From Asterias amurensis (lineage: Eukaryota; Echinodermata; Asteroidea; Forcipulatida; Asteriidae): DNA of 64,000 nt. Location of the stretch: the NCBI RefSeq assembly GCF_032118995.1, contig NC_092657.1, forward strand, positions 493,891-557,890, written 5' to 3'. This document shows positions 45,722-56,060 of this stretch, in pieces. Below the pieces are notes generated by a model. It ran no database searches and was not told the DNA's origin. It worked only from the letters and a program-made list of their open reading frames with translations. Numbering within the stretch: position 1 is the stretch's first letter; every line of letters starts with the position of its first letter. Both the position numbers and the translations under genes were made by a program.

Positions 45722-45955
45722 GGGTGCGTTCGTTTAGCTTCCCTGGGTCGACCCCGGTCTGCCCCGGGACGTTCGGATAGCTTTGACGGGGCTCACCCGG
45801 GTCAGCCCCCAGTGCCCTGCTTGTGGAGTGGGCCACTTGGAGTGTCCTGAGGTGCATGCCGTCACCACAATAGGGTGAGTGATAGTTCAATTAGCTCTTG
45901 TCAGGGGCTCACCCGAGTGAGCACCGCGGGGTCGACCAAGGGAAGCTAATCGAAC
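45722..45955. mobile_element. MITE-C copy
   Basis: Ends GGGTGCGTTCGTTTAGCTTC and GGGAAGCTAATCGAAC. GC-rich interior with GGTCGACCCCGG and GGGCTCACCC inverted motifs. Confidence 0.75.
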
Positions 45956-46227
45956 TTATCATGGTGTGATGATGACGTCATGTCAATAGGGCCTGACACT
46001 TTATTAAAACAATGAAACAGAATGAGTTCATAATTACAGCAGACTTTGTAGACCTTTATTTTTATTCTTTAGATCGTATACATAATTTTAAAGGGCAAAG
46101 TCAAACGTAAAAAGAAAAAGTTTTTTAAAATTAAAATTGCAGACTTTAGCGTTTTAATAGTGGCTTGTTTGCAGTGTTCTGTTTTACAGTGTTTTAATTT
46201 CTATGCCCTATATTTTGTGCTCTCTTT

Positions 46228-46637
46228 ATGTAAAAGAGTGAAAAACTACTCCGTTTGTCCACCAATATTATCACTCTTTAAGTAGGATTTGAAACTTTGT
46301 ATGATGGAAATACGATATGGAAAGGTTTGCGGTAACACCATGTTATGACTTTTGTTTGACTAAGAGTTGAAACCAACGGTTCTTTTCAGAACCACCCCAA
46401 TTCATTGAGAGATAGTCATTACATGGTGTCACCGCAAACCTCCTTCCATATGATCAAACGTTAAACAATTTATGGCGGACAAATCTTTTTAGAGTGAAAG
46501 ATGGGTAATACTTTCAGCTCGATTTAGAGTGAAGTTCGGTCAAATTTCACTCAAAAAGAGTGATAAAGATTGACTTTCACTCAAAAAAGTGAACTTACAC
46601 CACTCGGACTATGGAGTGATTTTTCACTCTTTTACAT
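46228..46637. mobile_element. Inverted-repeat element of about 410 bp with inner stem
   Basis: Outer ends ATGTAAAAGAGTGAAAAACT and inverse TTTTTCACTCTTTTACAT. A second inner pair is GGTTTGCGGTAACACCATG (46322-46340) and CATGGTGTCACCGCAAACC (46421-46439). Several AGAGTGA/TCACTC repeats fill the right half. No ORF. Confidence 0.75.
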
Positions 46638-48041
46638 ATCTGAGAGTATGCTGTTATAAATAATTCCATGCTTGGAGGGCTAAACACACATTTTGGAAAT
46701 CATTTGACCCATGTGTCCAATTTAATAAAGTTGTTTAAAAGCAGAAAATATTGCCTGACTAATTTCTTTGCTTGGCAAAAATTGAGTGGGACTCCAGCCA
46801 CAACAATGAAAACTTAATTTTATTTTGGCTGGTAACTTGTTTCTGCTAAACAAAACTGTTCTCTGCTTAGCAAGTTTTTGTGCTCACAGGCTTTGGGCCC
46901 AATTTCATGGCGCTGCTGAACGGTAAGAACATTTCGCGCTAACTGTAGCAGAAACAATAGACCTTTATCATGCTGCCTCCATCCTGGCCATGTTCCTCGT
47001 ATCGAATATCAATCATGAATGCTAGTAATCATTTTGCAATTAGGAACCAGACTATTTTGTTCTTCCAGTTTGGTTGGGCAACGTTGATATTAATGGGAGA
47101 AATTCAAGATGGCCGCACCGTGTTAAAGGTCTACTGCTTTGCACAAGCGCCTTTCACATGAATAACAAGAAAATGTGGCGACCATCTTGTGCTTCATTCA
47201 CCACTGATGTGTACATTCCTTTTTCATCAGAAGCACCTGAAAGTTGGCATGCTTATTCGTGTGCTTTATACAGTTAGCAGCGCTATATGAAATGACAAGT
47301 GTACAGTATGCAAAACTCGGCTGTTAAGCAGTTCTAAGAAATTTGGCCATGTCCATCGTTAAGATAATGCAGATTTATTAGCAATAGGTCCTATTATCAA
47401 AAAAGATACAAAGTTACATGTGAAAGTTACAGCTGAATACGGAGTAGACTTGACTCAAGTCCCAATCCTGTGCCATCACCAGAAAACTATAGTATGCCCA
47501 ATAGCTATACATTTCGACGGCGGGTATGCTTCTCGCATAGAGAACGGGACTTGAATCAAGTCTATCTACGGAATGGCCCCCATAATCAACCATCACCATA
47601 AAAAATTACTGGAGAAGAGATATCAGTATCACACAAACATCTACTTGCTTAGTCCTTCCGGTTCAGTCTTCAAAACATTCGATGTAGCACCCTCTATTGT
47701 TATACTAATACACACAAAAACCAGGGCCGATAATCGGGACCATTGCGAAGTTAAAGATTTGATTCATCTAGTGAGAAATCACTTCTCAGATTGGACCCTT
47801 GACCTTTGACACCTAATAAGAAGAGCCAAAGTGCAACACACAAAATGTATGTACATTATGCTGTACATTTATTGCCAATTCACTCAACCAAAATTTAAAC
47901 ATTAAGTGTGCTTTAAAGTCTACAAAAATCAAATGCATATAAAACGCAAGATAAACATTTGGTTAATAGAAAAGAAAAATGAAATAATTTTGGTAAAATA
48001 GAAAAGAAAAACTGAGCTTCAGATCTGGCCCTAGAGCCCAG

Positions 48042-48305
48042 GGGTCGATTTCACAAAGAGTTAGGACTAGTCCTAACTTAGGACTAGTCCTAGGAGATAT
48101 ACAAATTGCATGGATGGCCCTAAGTTAGGACGAGTAACTGGTCCTAACTCGAGATAAGACTAGTCCTAACTCTTTGTGAAACCCACCCCAGTGCACTTAT
48201 CGAAAAGAGAAGGGGTTCGCCCCTGTGTTAATGGTTTGATTGGCGGCATATTGCACCACAGCACCTTGTAAACCATTACATGGTGCAATATAGGTCTGAA
48301 AGAAG
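48042..48305. mobile_element. MITE-D inserted in a SINE S1 tail
   Basis: The MITE-D is 48042-48188 (GGGTCGATTTCACAAAGAG..inverse), flanked by CAG at 48039-48041 and 48189-48191. After it the sequence continues CAGTGCACTTATCGAAAAG, as in the SINE at 61999. The SINE tail ends near 48305. Confidence 0.75.
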
Positions 48306-48371
48306 TGAACTAGCTGGCCTCAGGCCACCAGTCTAGTGTGCAATTTGAGCCAAGTGACCTCACCAAAACAG

Positions 48372-48610
48372 GGCCCAATTTCATTGAGCTGCTTAGCACA
48401 AAAATTTGCTTAGCATGAAATGTCTTCCTTGATAAAAACAGAATTACCAACCAGGTTTGCATTTGTTGCATATTGCTTGTTATTGGTTTTCAGCTGTTGT
48501 TTGCTTTCCTGAAAATCACGTGGATATTTGGTTGGTAATCCTGTTTTTATCAAGGGAAAAATACCATGCTGAGCAAATTTTTGTGCTTAGCAGCTCTATG
48601 AAATTGGGTC
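48372..48610. mobile_element. MITE-B copy
   Basis: Ends GGCCCAATTTCATTGAGCTG and inverse AAATTGGGTC, flanked by CAG at 48369-48371 and 48611-48613. The interior shares TTCCTTGATAAAAACAG with copies at 29532 and 49100. Confidence 0.85.
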
Positions 48611-49411
48611 CAGGCCATGACCAACAGTTGGAACTTACGCAAAATTTGCACCGTGTACTGTCAAGTTCTAAACCGTCACACACAATGCACTTATTTCAAA
48701 TCCCCCCATTACAACACAATGGGTAAGAGTTTAGCATTTTCAAATTGCCCAAACGAAATTATTAACTTATGTCTATAACATATACATAACTTACATGCAT
48801 TTAGTGCAGTGTTATGAATAGAAAGTTGGTAGAAAAAAAACCATACTTTTTAAAGGTAAGCCCACTCAGTGTAAAAATTTTTCCATTAAAGGTGACTCAC
48901 ATTGATACAAAAATGTTTAAGGCCAAACTGGTATTATTTTAACATTAAATATCATTCACAAGCTCTATTGGGAACTATCTAGAAATGTGATAGGAACGTG
49001 TCTCTCAATAGATCTTTCTTGACATGGATGTTCATGGCATCAGTCATAGCCCGAACAAAATATGCCACTCAGCAAAATCACACAACTAGAAAAGTCTAGG
49101 GCCCTATTTCATAGAGCTGCTAAGCACAACAAATTTGCTTAGCATGAAATTCCTTCCCTGATAAAAAATAGGATTACCAACCAATTTTTCATTTGTTGCA
49201 TATTGCTTGATACTGGTATTCATTTGGTTGGTACTCCGGTTTTTATCAAGAAAGAAATTTCATGCTAATAAGCAATATTTTTTGCTAAACAGCTCTATGA
49301 AATTGGGACCAGATGGTTTTCAAATTCAGTTTCTTAATCTCATAATAATTAATACTGGCTTATACTAAACAGCACAAATTAAAGGCTAAGAATTTGTAAA
49401 ATGTCATTTAA

Positions 49412-49818
49412 GGCACTGGACACATTTGGTAACTACTCATGAAGTATAAATAAAGCATACAACTTGGTAATGAGCAAAGGGACAACAGATGTTTTATTGT
49501 TTCGATATGTTGGTTACACCAAGTAGGACTACTGGGCCCAATTTCATGGCTCTGCTTACCGCCAAATTCTGTGCTTACGATCGCGATTCCCCGCTTACAT
49601 GCAAGCGGCGAATTTCTGCGCTAGCCTTGTAAGCATAGAATGCCCAGAAACGTGGAGTATGCACGCGCAGAAGCCCAAATTCGCCGCTAACCCGTGAAGT
49701 ACGCTTGCCGTAAGCACAGAATTCCCTGCTTCCGTAAGCGCCGATTCTGTGCTTACGGTAAGCAGAGCCATGGAATTGGGCCCTGGTCTTTGACAATTAC
49801 CAAATGTGCCCAGTGCCT
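49412..49818. mobile_element. MITE-A with a nested MITE-B
   Basis: The outer element starts GGCACTGGACACATTTGG after TTAA (49408-49411) and ends CAGTGCC before TTAA (49819-49822). A MITE-B occupies 49535-49782, flanked by CTG on each side (49532-49534 and 49783-49785). Confidence 0.85.
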
Positions 49819-50277
49819 TTAAAAAGACACAATAAATGAGTAAAGGAAAGTTACTACATGTATCTGGAAGACTACTACACTAGAAGTTAGAAACCAGGTT
49901 ACGATAACAACTTTATTTTTCTACAACCTCAATGCTAAAATATATCTTGTTGTAATATAGCTAATTTCTTTACAGGTTTACTTAAATACCATTTGCCATT
50001 GAGGCCGAGTTGTAATCGGTCGCAGGACCATCGCATGACCGAATATAAACCGACCTTTAGACAATGTACTGGCGCAGACCTTTCAACTACTTCAATGTGA
50101 TCGAAGAGATACGTAGTCTGAAATTGAGGACTTCCCAAACGTAATCAGGGATAACACTGAGGTGACGTTGTGAATAGAAGCCCGGTTGCAAATGCTAAAT
50201 GATGATGGTGGTTGTATTAAATAACCTGGTTTCCACTTTCCAATGTATTTAAGTATCGAATCCTTCCTTAAACATCA

Positions 50278-50558
50278 TCATGTCTTAACTGATGTCTTTC
50301 CTTTAACACGTTCACTAAACAAACTACGGATCATTATAACTTGAATGAAAAATGTCACCATCATAACGACCACAGTAACAACAGACCAGAAGGTTACCCT
50401 TTCATAGTTACGCTCTGCCAAATAGCGATCTCGGAACTCTACGTTTCTTAGTAGTCGCTGATGCTGTATGGACTTGTGCATGTTGTCTCTTACTACATCT
50501 AAGGAGGTCTGTGATGGAAGAACAAGCATAAACATATGAGAATATTAATAACATACAG

Positions 50559-50617
<59 letters not shown>

Positions 50618-53600
50618 GTCATTTAATAAGTAATAATAATAGATAGTTCTTTAAAATATATAGTGCGTTTTACAATAATGAGAAATAAGTTAGTGCTCTG
50701 GTCATAAATAATAAATAAATCAATACACCATAAAACCATGAACCAATAGGTCAACCGATAAATCCATCAATATGTCATAAACCAATATGTCATAAATCAA
50801 TCAATCAATAAATTTATACATCATAAATCAGTCAATCTATGATTATTCAAAAAATCCAATCAATCACACATGAAAGCAAGCAAGTAAAAGCACCAAACAG
50901 TTAGTCAATAAGTCAAACTGGCAAGTAATACAGTAACAAATAACCAATCAATCAGTCCGCCAATAGACCTTTATCACGCTGTCACCATCTTGGTCATGTT
51001 CCCTGTTTCCAATAACAGTAATGAATGCTAACATTCATTGCGCATGGCACCAGACTATTAAAATAAATCGGCCAACTAAGGACACAAGCAGTACATCAAT
51101 CAATAACATAATTCAATCAATCATGGAAATAACAAACAGCATCGACATGTAAAATTAAGGTTAAATAAATCACTTGAACAAGCGAGCAATCAATCAATCA
51201 CTCAATATTATCAGACACAATTCAAATAAGACATTTTACATTAACCTCTTCAAAGAAAACTTTACACAGAACTGATTGACATTTGAGATTGTTCCCATTC
51301 TGGGGTGCATTTCATCAGCCGTAACCAATATTTTTTTCCGGTTGATTAGGCCCTATGTTAATAACCGGCCAATGACCAAAAAGAACATTTTAAAACGAAC
51401 CGATTGACATTTGAAATTGTTCCCATTCTGGGGTGTATTTCATCAGTCGTAACCAATAATTGTTTCGCTTGATTCGGCCATTTGTTAATCACTAGCCAAT
51501 GACTGAAACAGTTTCTGGTTTCGACTGCCAAAATGCCCCCTAAAATTAAAGTAACTAAATGTAGGCCAGAAGGAGAAATAGTCTGGTTCCTTTGTGTATA
51601 ATGAAAATCAGCATCCATTACTTTTATTTGATACAAGGAACTTGACCAAGATGGTGGGAGCTTTACCTGTATTTCTTCCAGTCGGACTTCAAGGAAGTCT
51701 GTTGTGGTTTCACCTCCCAAGGCTTCCACCCAAGCCGGTTTCTTCAATTCTGCCTCGTCGTCATTGTAGTCAAGGGCAAGGTCAAAATAGACCAGCTGTA
51801 ACATAAAAACAAATTGAAAAATGCCTTTAAGAGCTGTTGATATTATAAAACATTGTTAGAAATTACACAAGTTTGAGAAAAAAGTGTAGTTTTAGAAAAT
51901 GAGGTATTTGTTTTCATAAATTAATTTTAATCTGAGAAAGGCTGCAACCATTGCAAAGTGCATTTTCATTGGGAAAATCTTAAAGACGTTGGGAAACTTT
52001 TTTGAAGGGGCACCAATGCCAAAACAAGGGCCTGACCTCTGTGCCTGTTACATAGTTTACTAACCTTTTCTGACATTCTGCTGAAGGAATTATCAAAACA
52101 AAATAGGTAGTCCCCAGTTTCATGAGTTCCAAATCTGCAGGAAAAATTAAATAGCATCAGCATCAGCAAAACGAATGAATGAATAAATGAACAAATTGTT
52201 CATTATTTTTTAGCATGTGAATGGAACTTAATTGTTTTTGTTTTTTATGACAATACATACTTAACATCTGCACTACTCTAACACCGTGGGGCAAGTATAA
52301 TGCAGATTAAAAATCCAGTGCGTTGGCTATTTACAAAAAGCTGAAGCACATAGCCTGGGGAGTGACCTTAAAAACACCAACAATCAGTAGAATAAAATTT
52401 GTTGAATAACATTAACATACAAAACAGATGTCAAGGCAAATCAATGACTTTTCAAAACGTAACAGATGTCACAACAAATTAAAATTATTATTATCAGTAA
52501 TCGCGTTCAAGTGTAGATACCTTTGGGGACCAAGGACAAAACAAAAAGACTCCAACAGGTTGATCCAGAACCACAATGTGTTATGGGTAGGTAGAGGGGG
52601 CATTCAACGACACAGTGTTTGTTGTCATGCACAACACATGCGCACGTATGACCTTTATCTCCTTATGGGTTCAACAGCGCCCTCTCTTGGTATGTTGCTA
52701 TTCGAGATAAACCTTATAGGGGAATTCTAAAGACTGGGGTACTGTGCACAAGACGATTTGTGTACAAAGTCTATGGGAAACTGCAGGGACACAAGAAAGA
52801 CCATCAAGGATGAGCCAACCTGAGAACAGAAGAGGTCCACACTGTGTAGGGATATGAAACACTTTGTGGATTAACAACTGTCCACACAGTGTTTTTACAG
52901 TGCTGAAGTGCGCAGCATAAACCATGGCAGGCCCAGTACAGACCCCTGTGGCACAGTAGTTCAAAATAACAGGGTCTGATATCGCGGTGCCAATACATAC
53001 ATGTTGAGTTCTATTGTAGAGATACTATTTGCACCATGCTAGGGCTGTGTCCTCTATGCCAAGGTGGTTCTGGAGCCAAGAGAGAAGGATGTTGTGATCA
53101 ACAGTGTCAAAGGGAGCACTAAAGTATAGGATAATGTATCGAACAAAAGGAATGTTCACAGAGTGACTGCAATGTTGACAGGGCTGGGTGTGTACTCACG
53201 TGTAAATGCCTTCTTGTTTACGTGCTTCCGTTGCTAATGCTTTATTGGTTGGAGACCTCAAGATAAAATTTATATCCATCTCTCCTCCTTCTATTACCTG
53301 CAAATAAACAGAGGTCATTCCAGGTCATCTACCAGGGCAATCCAAAATATTCTAAAGAAGACCTTCAATCATTCACTGACACTTGTGACGACAGAGTTTT
53401 AACTTAAGTGAAACATACACAAGTACTGTGGTTACTGTGGTGGGCTGAGCATGGAGAAAAGCGACCATTTGAACTGCGTGTGTAACTGTAGCATGTGTAA
53501 CTCTAGCTAACATGACTAACTAATTGTTTGTTACTGTAAGTGTAATCCTGTGTAAACTGTTAGCCAAAGCAAAATGGGTGGAAACGTGGTGGAGACAAAG

Positions 53601-53948
53601 TCAAAAGTAGCATGAGTAGGACGGTCAGGAGGACCGCCCACCATTCCAACCCAAATCCATGAAGTTATTCATTCACGACGACTGTATGAAAAACAGTGTG
53701 GACAATTCGCCCCGAAGAGCCTCATATAAACCAACGTATTCAACACTGAGTGGGGCGAAAATTCATTTCCTTACCTGAAACTCGAAATCTAAAGTCTTCT
53801 TCTCTTTAATATGTTGATGAAAACATTCTCTTCTCCCGGCTGGTACGACGACAGTTAAATCATGCTCAATGCACAAACACCCTCTCAAGAACCCCAGCAA
53901 CACTATTAGTGCACAGTGTCGCACAAGTACTGATGTAAAATCAATCAT
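50278..53948 (-). CDS. p24-family cargo receptor, TMED1/TMED5-like, 5 exons, 233 aa
   Basis: Exons: 53775-53948, 53200-53297, 52065-52134, 51667-51795, 50278-50508; all phases agree. p24 proteins cycle between ER and Golgi in COPI/COPII vesicles and help sort cargo such as GPI-anchored proteins. Residues 1-27 are a signal peptide. The GOLD domain follows, with VPAGRRECFHQ (Cys42) and GDYLFCFDNSFSRMSEK (Cys103), the conserved disulfide pair and signature of the gamma (TMED1/5/3/7) branch. A coiled-coil stretch (HKSIQHQRLLRNVEFRDRYLAERNYERV) leads to one membrane helix (about 199-218) and the short basic tail RSLFSERVKGKTSVKT. This tail keeps the single-Phe sorting position but lacks a classical KKXX. 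Length is normal for the family. Assignment to TMED1 or TMED5 cannot be settled by eye. Confidence 0.92.
50560..50615. repeat. (CAAT)n microsatellite with diverged extension
   Basis: About 13 perfect CAAT units, followed to about 51200 by scattered AATCAATC-type decay in the last intron of the TMED-like gene. Confidence 0.95.
50962..51660. repeat. Two inverted copies of dispersed repeat G
   Basis: 50962-51062 (AATAGACCTTTATCACGCTG, GGTCATGTTCC, CACCAGACTATTA) and 51560-51660 (AATAGTCTGGTTCC, AGGAACTTGACCAAGATGG) are inverted relative to each other. The left copy also matches 46958-47060. Between them, segments around 51280 and 51400 (TTGAAATTGTTCCCATTCTG) are direct repeats. Confidence 0.55.
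53028..53140 (-). mobile_element. LINE reverse-transcriptase fragment
   Basis: The minus strand reads FDTVDHNILLSWLQNHLG. This is the helix following the first catalytic Asp region in CR1/L2-type reverse transcriptases (usual start DLSAAFDTVDH). Here the upstream Asp-Leu-Ser is altered and the ORF is broken. It lies between exons 2 and 3 of the TMED-like gene. Confidence 0.8.
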
Positions 53949-54224
53949 TTTGACGATTTTTCTCGGGCACTTTTACAAAAGTTTGTACACAACTCGACCG
54001 AGCAAGAGCCGACGACGTGTGCTTAGTGTGTCACTGGTAATCGAAATCATTTACCGGTCAACGTGGCAAAATTGTTGGGTACCAGCAACGAACCAATGTT
54101 TGGTTGTGTGTGTTTTGTAAACTCCAGTCAGTTACAGTAAATCAGCATCGCACAATAGAGGGCGCTATGCTAAAAACGGTGACCCACAAGTGCGCACGCA
54201 ATGTGTATGAGCAGTGATGGGCCA

Positions 54225-54725
54225 ATGATATGGCGTTATTCCTTTGCCCATTGCTTTCAGCACAAAGTACGGTCTGTGCACAAAGCAATGGGCACAGGAA
54301 TGTTACCATATCACGAGTCCAAAGCACGTAAATGTAACGGTCTGTCTTCTCATATACTGTGCACAAGCAATGGGTACAGGAATATTGCCATATCCTGGGT
54401 TCACAGCACGAAATGTAACGGTCTGTCTTCTCATAGACTGTGCACAAGCAATGGGTACAGGAATATTGCTATATTATCCCGGATCCACAGTACGTAAATG
54501 TAACGGTCTGTCTTCTCATATACTGTGCACAAGCAATGGGTACAGGAATATTGCCATATCCCGGGTCCACAGCACGTAAATGTAACGGTCTGTCTTAGCA
54601 CGTAAATGTAACGGTCTGTCTTCTCACATACTGTGCACAACAAGCAATGGGTACAGGAATATTGCTATATCACGGGTCCACCAAGGCCCATACACTGTAC
54701 ACAAAGCAACGGCTACAGGAATATA
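54225..54725. repeat. Tandem repeat of about 82 bp upstream of the TMED-like gene
   Basis: Five to six units carry GTAACGGTCTGTCTTCTCAT, CTGTGCACAAGCAATGGGT and ACAGGAATATTGC. A partial extra copy of CACGTAAATGTAACGGTC lies at 54577-54620. The array starts 280 bp upstream of the start codon. Confidence 0.9.
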
Positions 54726-54849
54726 TGGTTTGACCAAGACAAAATCGCAACAGAAATTATTTTTTTTTATTGCAAGCGTCTCTTGAAACCCTCTAAAAAC
54801 AACATAGTAGAAAAAATTAAGCAGGGAAAATATTCATAGTTTGTATAAA

Positions 54850-56060
54850 TTAAAAAGTTACAGTTTTCCCCTAAAATTCGTAATGCACACCCTATAATAA
54901 GTAGAAATTTTATTTGTTTCACATATTATTTTCATTTCATGGGAATGGTCACTGCATTGTTTCTAAACATTGTGAATACAAAGAATTCAAGATGGCGGCC
55001 ATTTTCCCCACCAAAATCGATTTAACGCTTTTATTAAAATTAATATGATAATAATCTGAGTTAAAGGTAGTGGACACACACTATTGGTAATTGTCAAAGA
55101 CTAGCCTTCACAGTTGGTGTATCTCAACATATGCATATTAAAGGATAACAACCTGTGAAAATTTGAGCTCAATCGGTCATCGAACTTGTAAGATAATAAT
55201 GAAAGAAAAAAACACCCTTGTCACACGAAAATGTGTGCGTTTAGATGGTTGATTTCGAGACCTCAAGTTCTAAATCTGAGGTATCGAAATCACATTCGTG
55301 GAAAATTACTTCTTTCTCGAAAACTATGGCACTTCAGAGGGAGCCGTTTCTCACAATGATTTATACCATCAACCTCTCCCCATTACTCGTGACCAAATAA
55401 GGTTTTATGCTAATAATTATTTTGAGTAATTATCAATAGTGTCCACTGCCTTTAAATAACCCTACGTGGATGTACATGCTTTAGACTCCGTGGTAGGTTT
55501 AAATGTCCCTTTTAATGTCGTATGACAGTTCTTTAAAGTTGTTATTACTATTAGTAATCACATTAACTTTTACAAACTATACTTTTGACTTTTGGTATAA
55601 GAAAAAGCTATCAACTTTGTACGGATACATTCAAAAGCAACTCTAAGTTGCATGCATGAAGTGTTTAACTAGAAAAGTTGCATGACCCCCAAATAATATA
55701 ATAATAATACCATTTTATTTATCTCAGATGCAAAATAAGCTGTCAGTGGCTACCTGAGGCGATTTCGCACAGTTTATCCCATTGCATTCGCAACACTCTA
55801 CTGAGCATTCCAAGCCCAGCATCACAGTCTGTTTTGCATTTGCATCGGATCACCTTTAAATTAATAGATTGTATAGTTATCTTCGGTTATGTTAACTGGC
55901 GGTAAGAGGGTTTTGGTGGAAAAATGGCCGTCATCTTGGATTTGTTCTTGCTCATATCTGTTTGGAATGTTTAGTGACCATTCCCATAAAAAATTTAAAA
56001 AAATTATACGTATTTTAGGGTGTCCCTAAGTTTAGGGGAATAACGGTTATATTTAATATA
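54850..56060. repeat. Diverged inverted-repeat pair enclosing a MITE-A
   Basis: The left arm (about 54855-55020) contains TTTTCCCCTAAAATTCG, ATGGGAATGGTCACT and AAGATGGCGGCCATTTTCCC. The right arm (about 55900-56045) carries their complements in reverse order. A complete MITE-A (55065-55451) with TTAA flanks sits between them. Confidence 0.65.
55065..55451. mobile_element. MITE-A, full-length copy
   Basis: Starts AGGTAGTGGACACACACTA after TTAA and ends ATAGTGTCCACTGCC before TTTAA. The internal GATTTCGAGACCTCAAG/GGTATCGAAATC stem is intact. Confidence 0.9.

Larger units (their letters stand above)
45169..50277. other. Intergenic interval, mostly transposon debris
   Basis: Contains MITE-B copies (45282-45402, 46718-46885, a left end at 46896, 48372-48610, 49100-49309), a MITE-C (45722-45955), a large inverted-repeat element (46228-46637), repeat G (46958-47060), a MITE-D inside a SINE tail (48042-48188) and a MITE-A with nested MITE-B (49412-49818). 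No gene was found between 47100 and 48000 or 49820 and 50277. Confidence 0.65.

Noticed and set aside
49575-49796. 73-codon minus-strand ORF
   Set aside because: It lies wholly within a MITE-B insert and its flank.
54201-54647. Overlapping ORFs of about 100 codons on both strands
   Set aside because: They are translations of the 82-bp tandem array and keep open only because of its periodicity.
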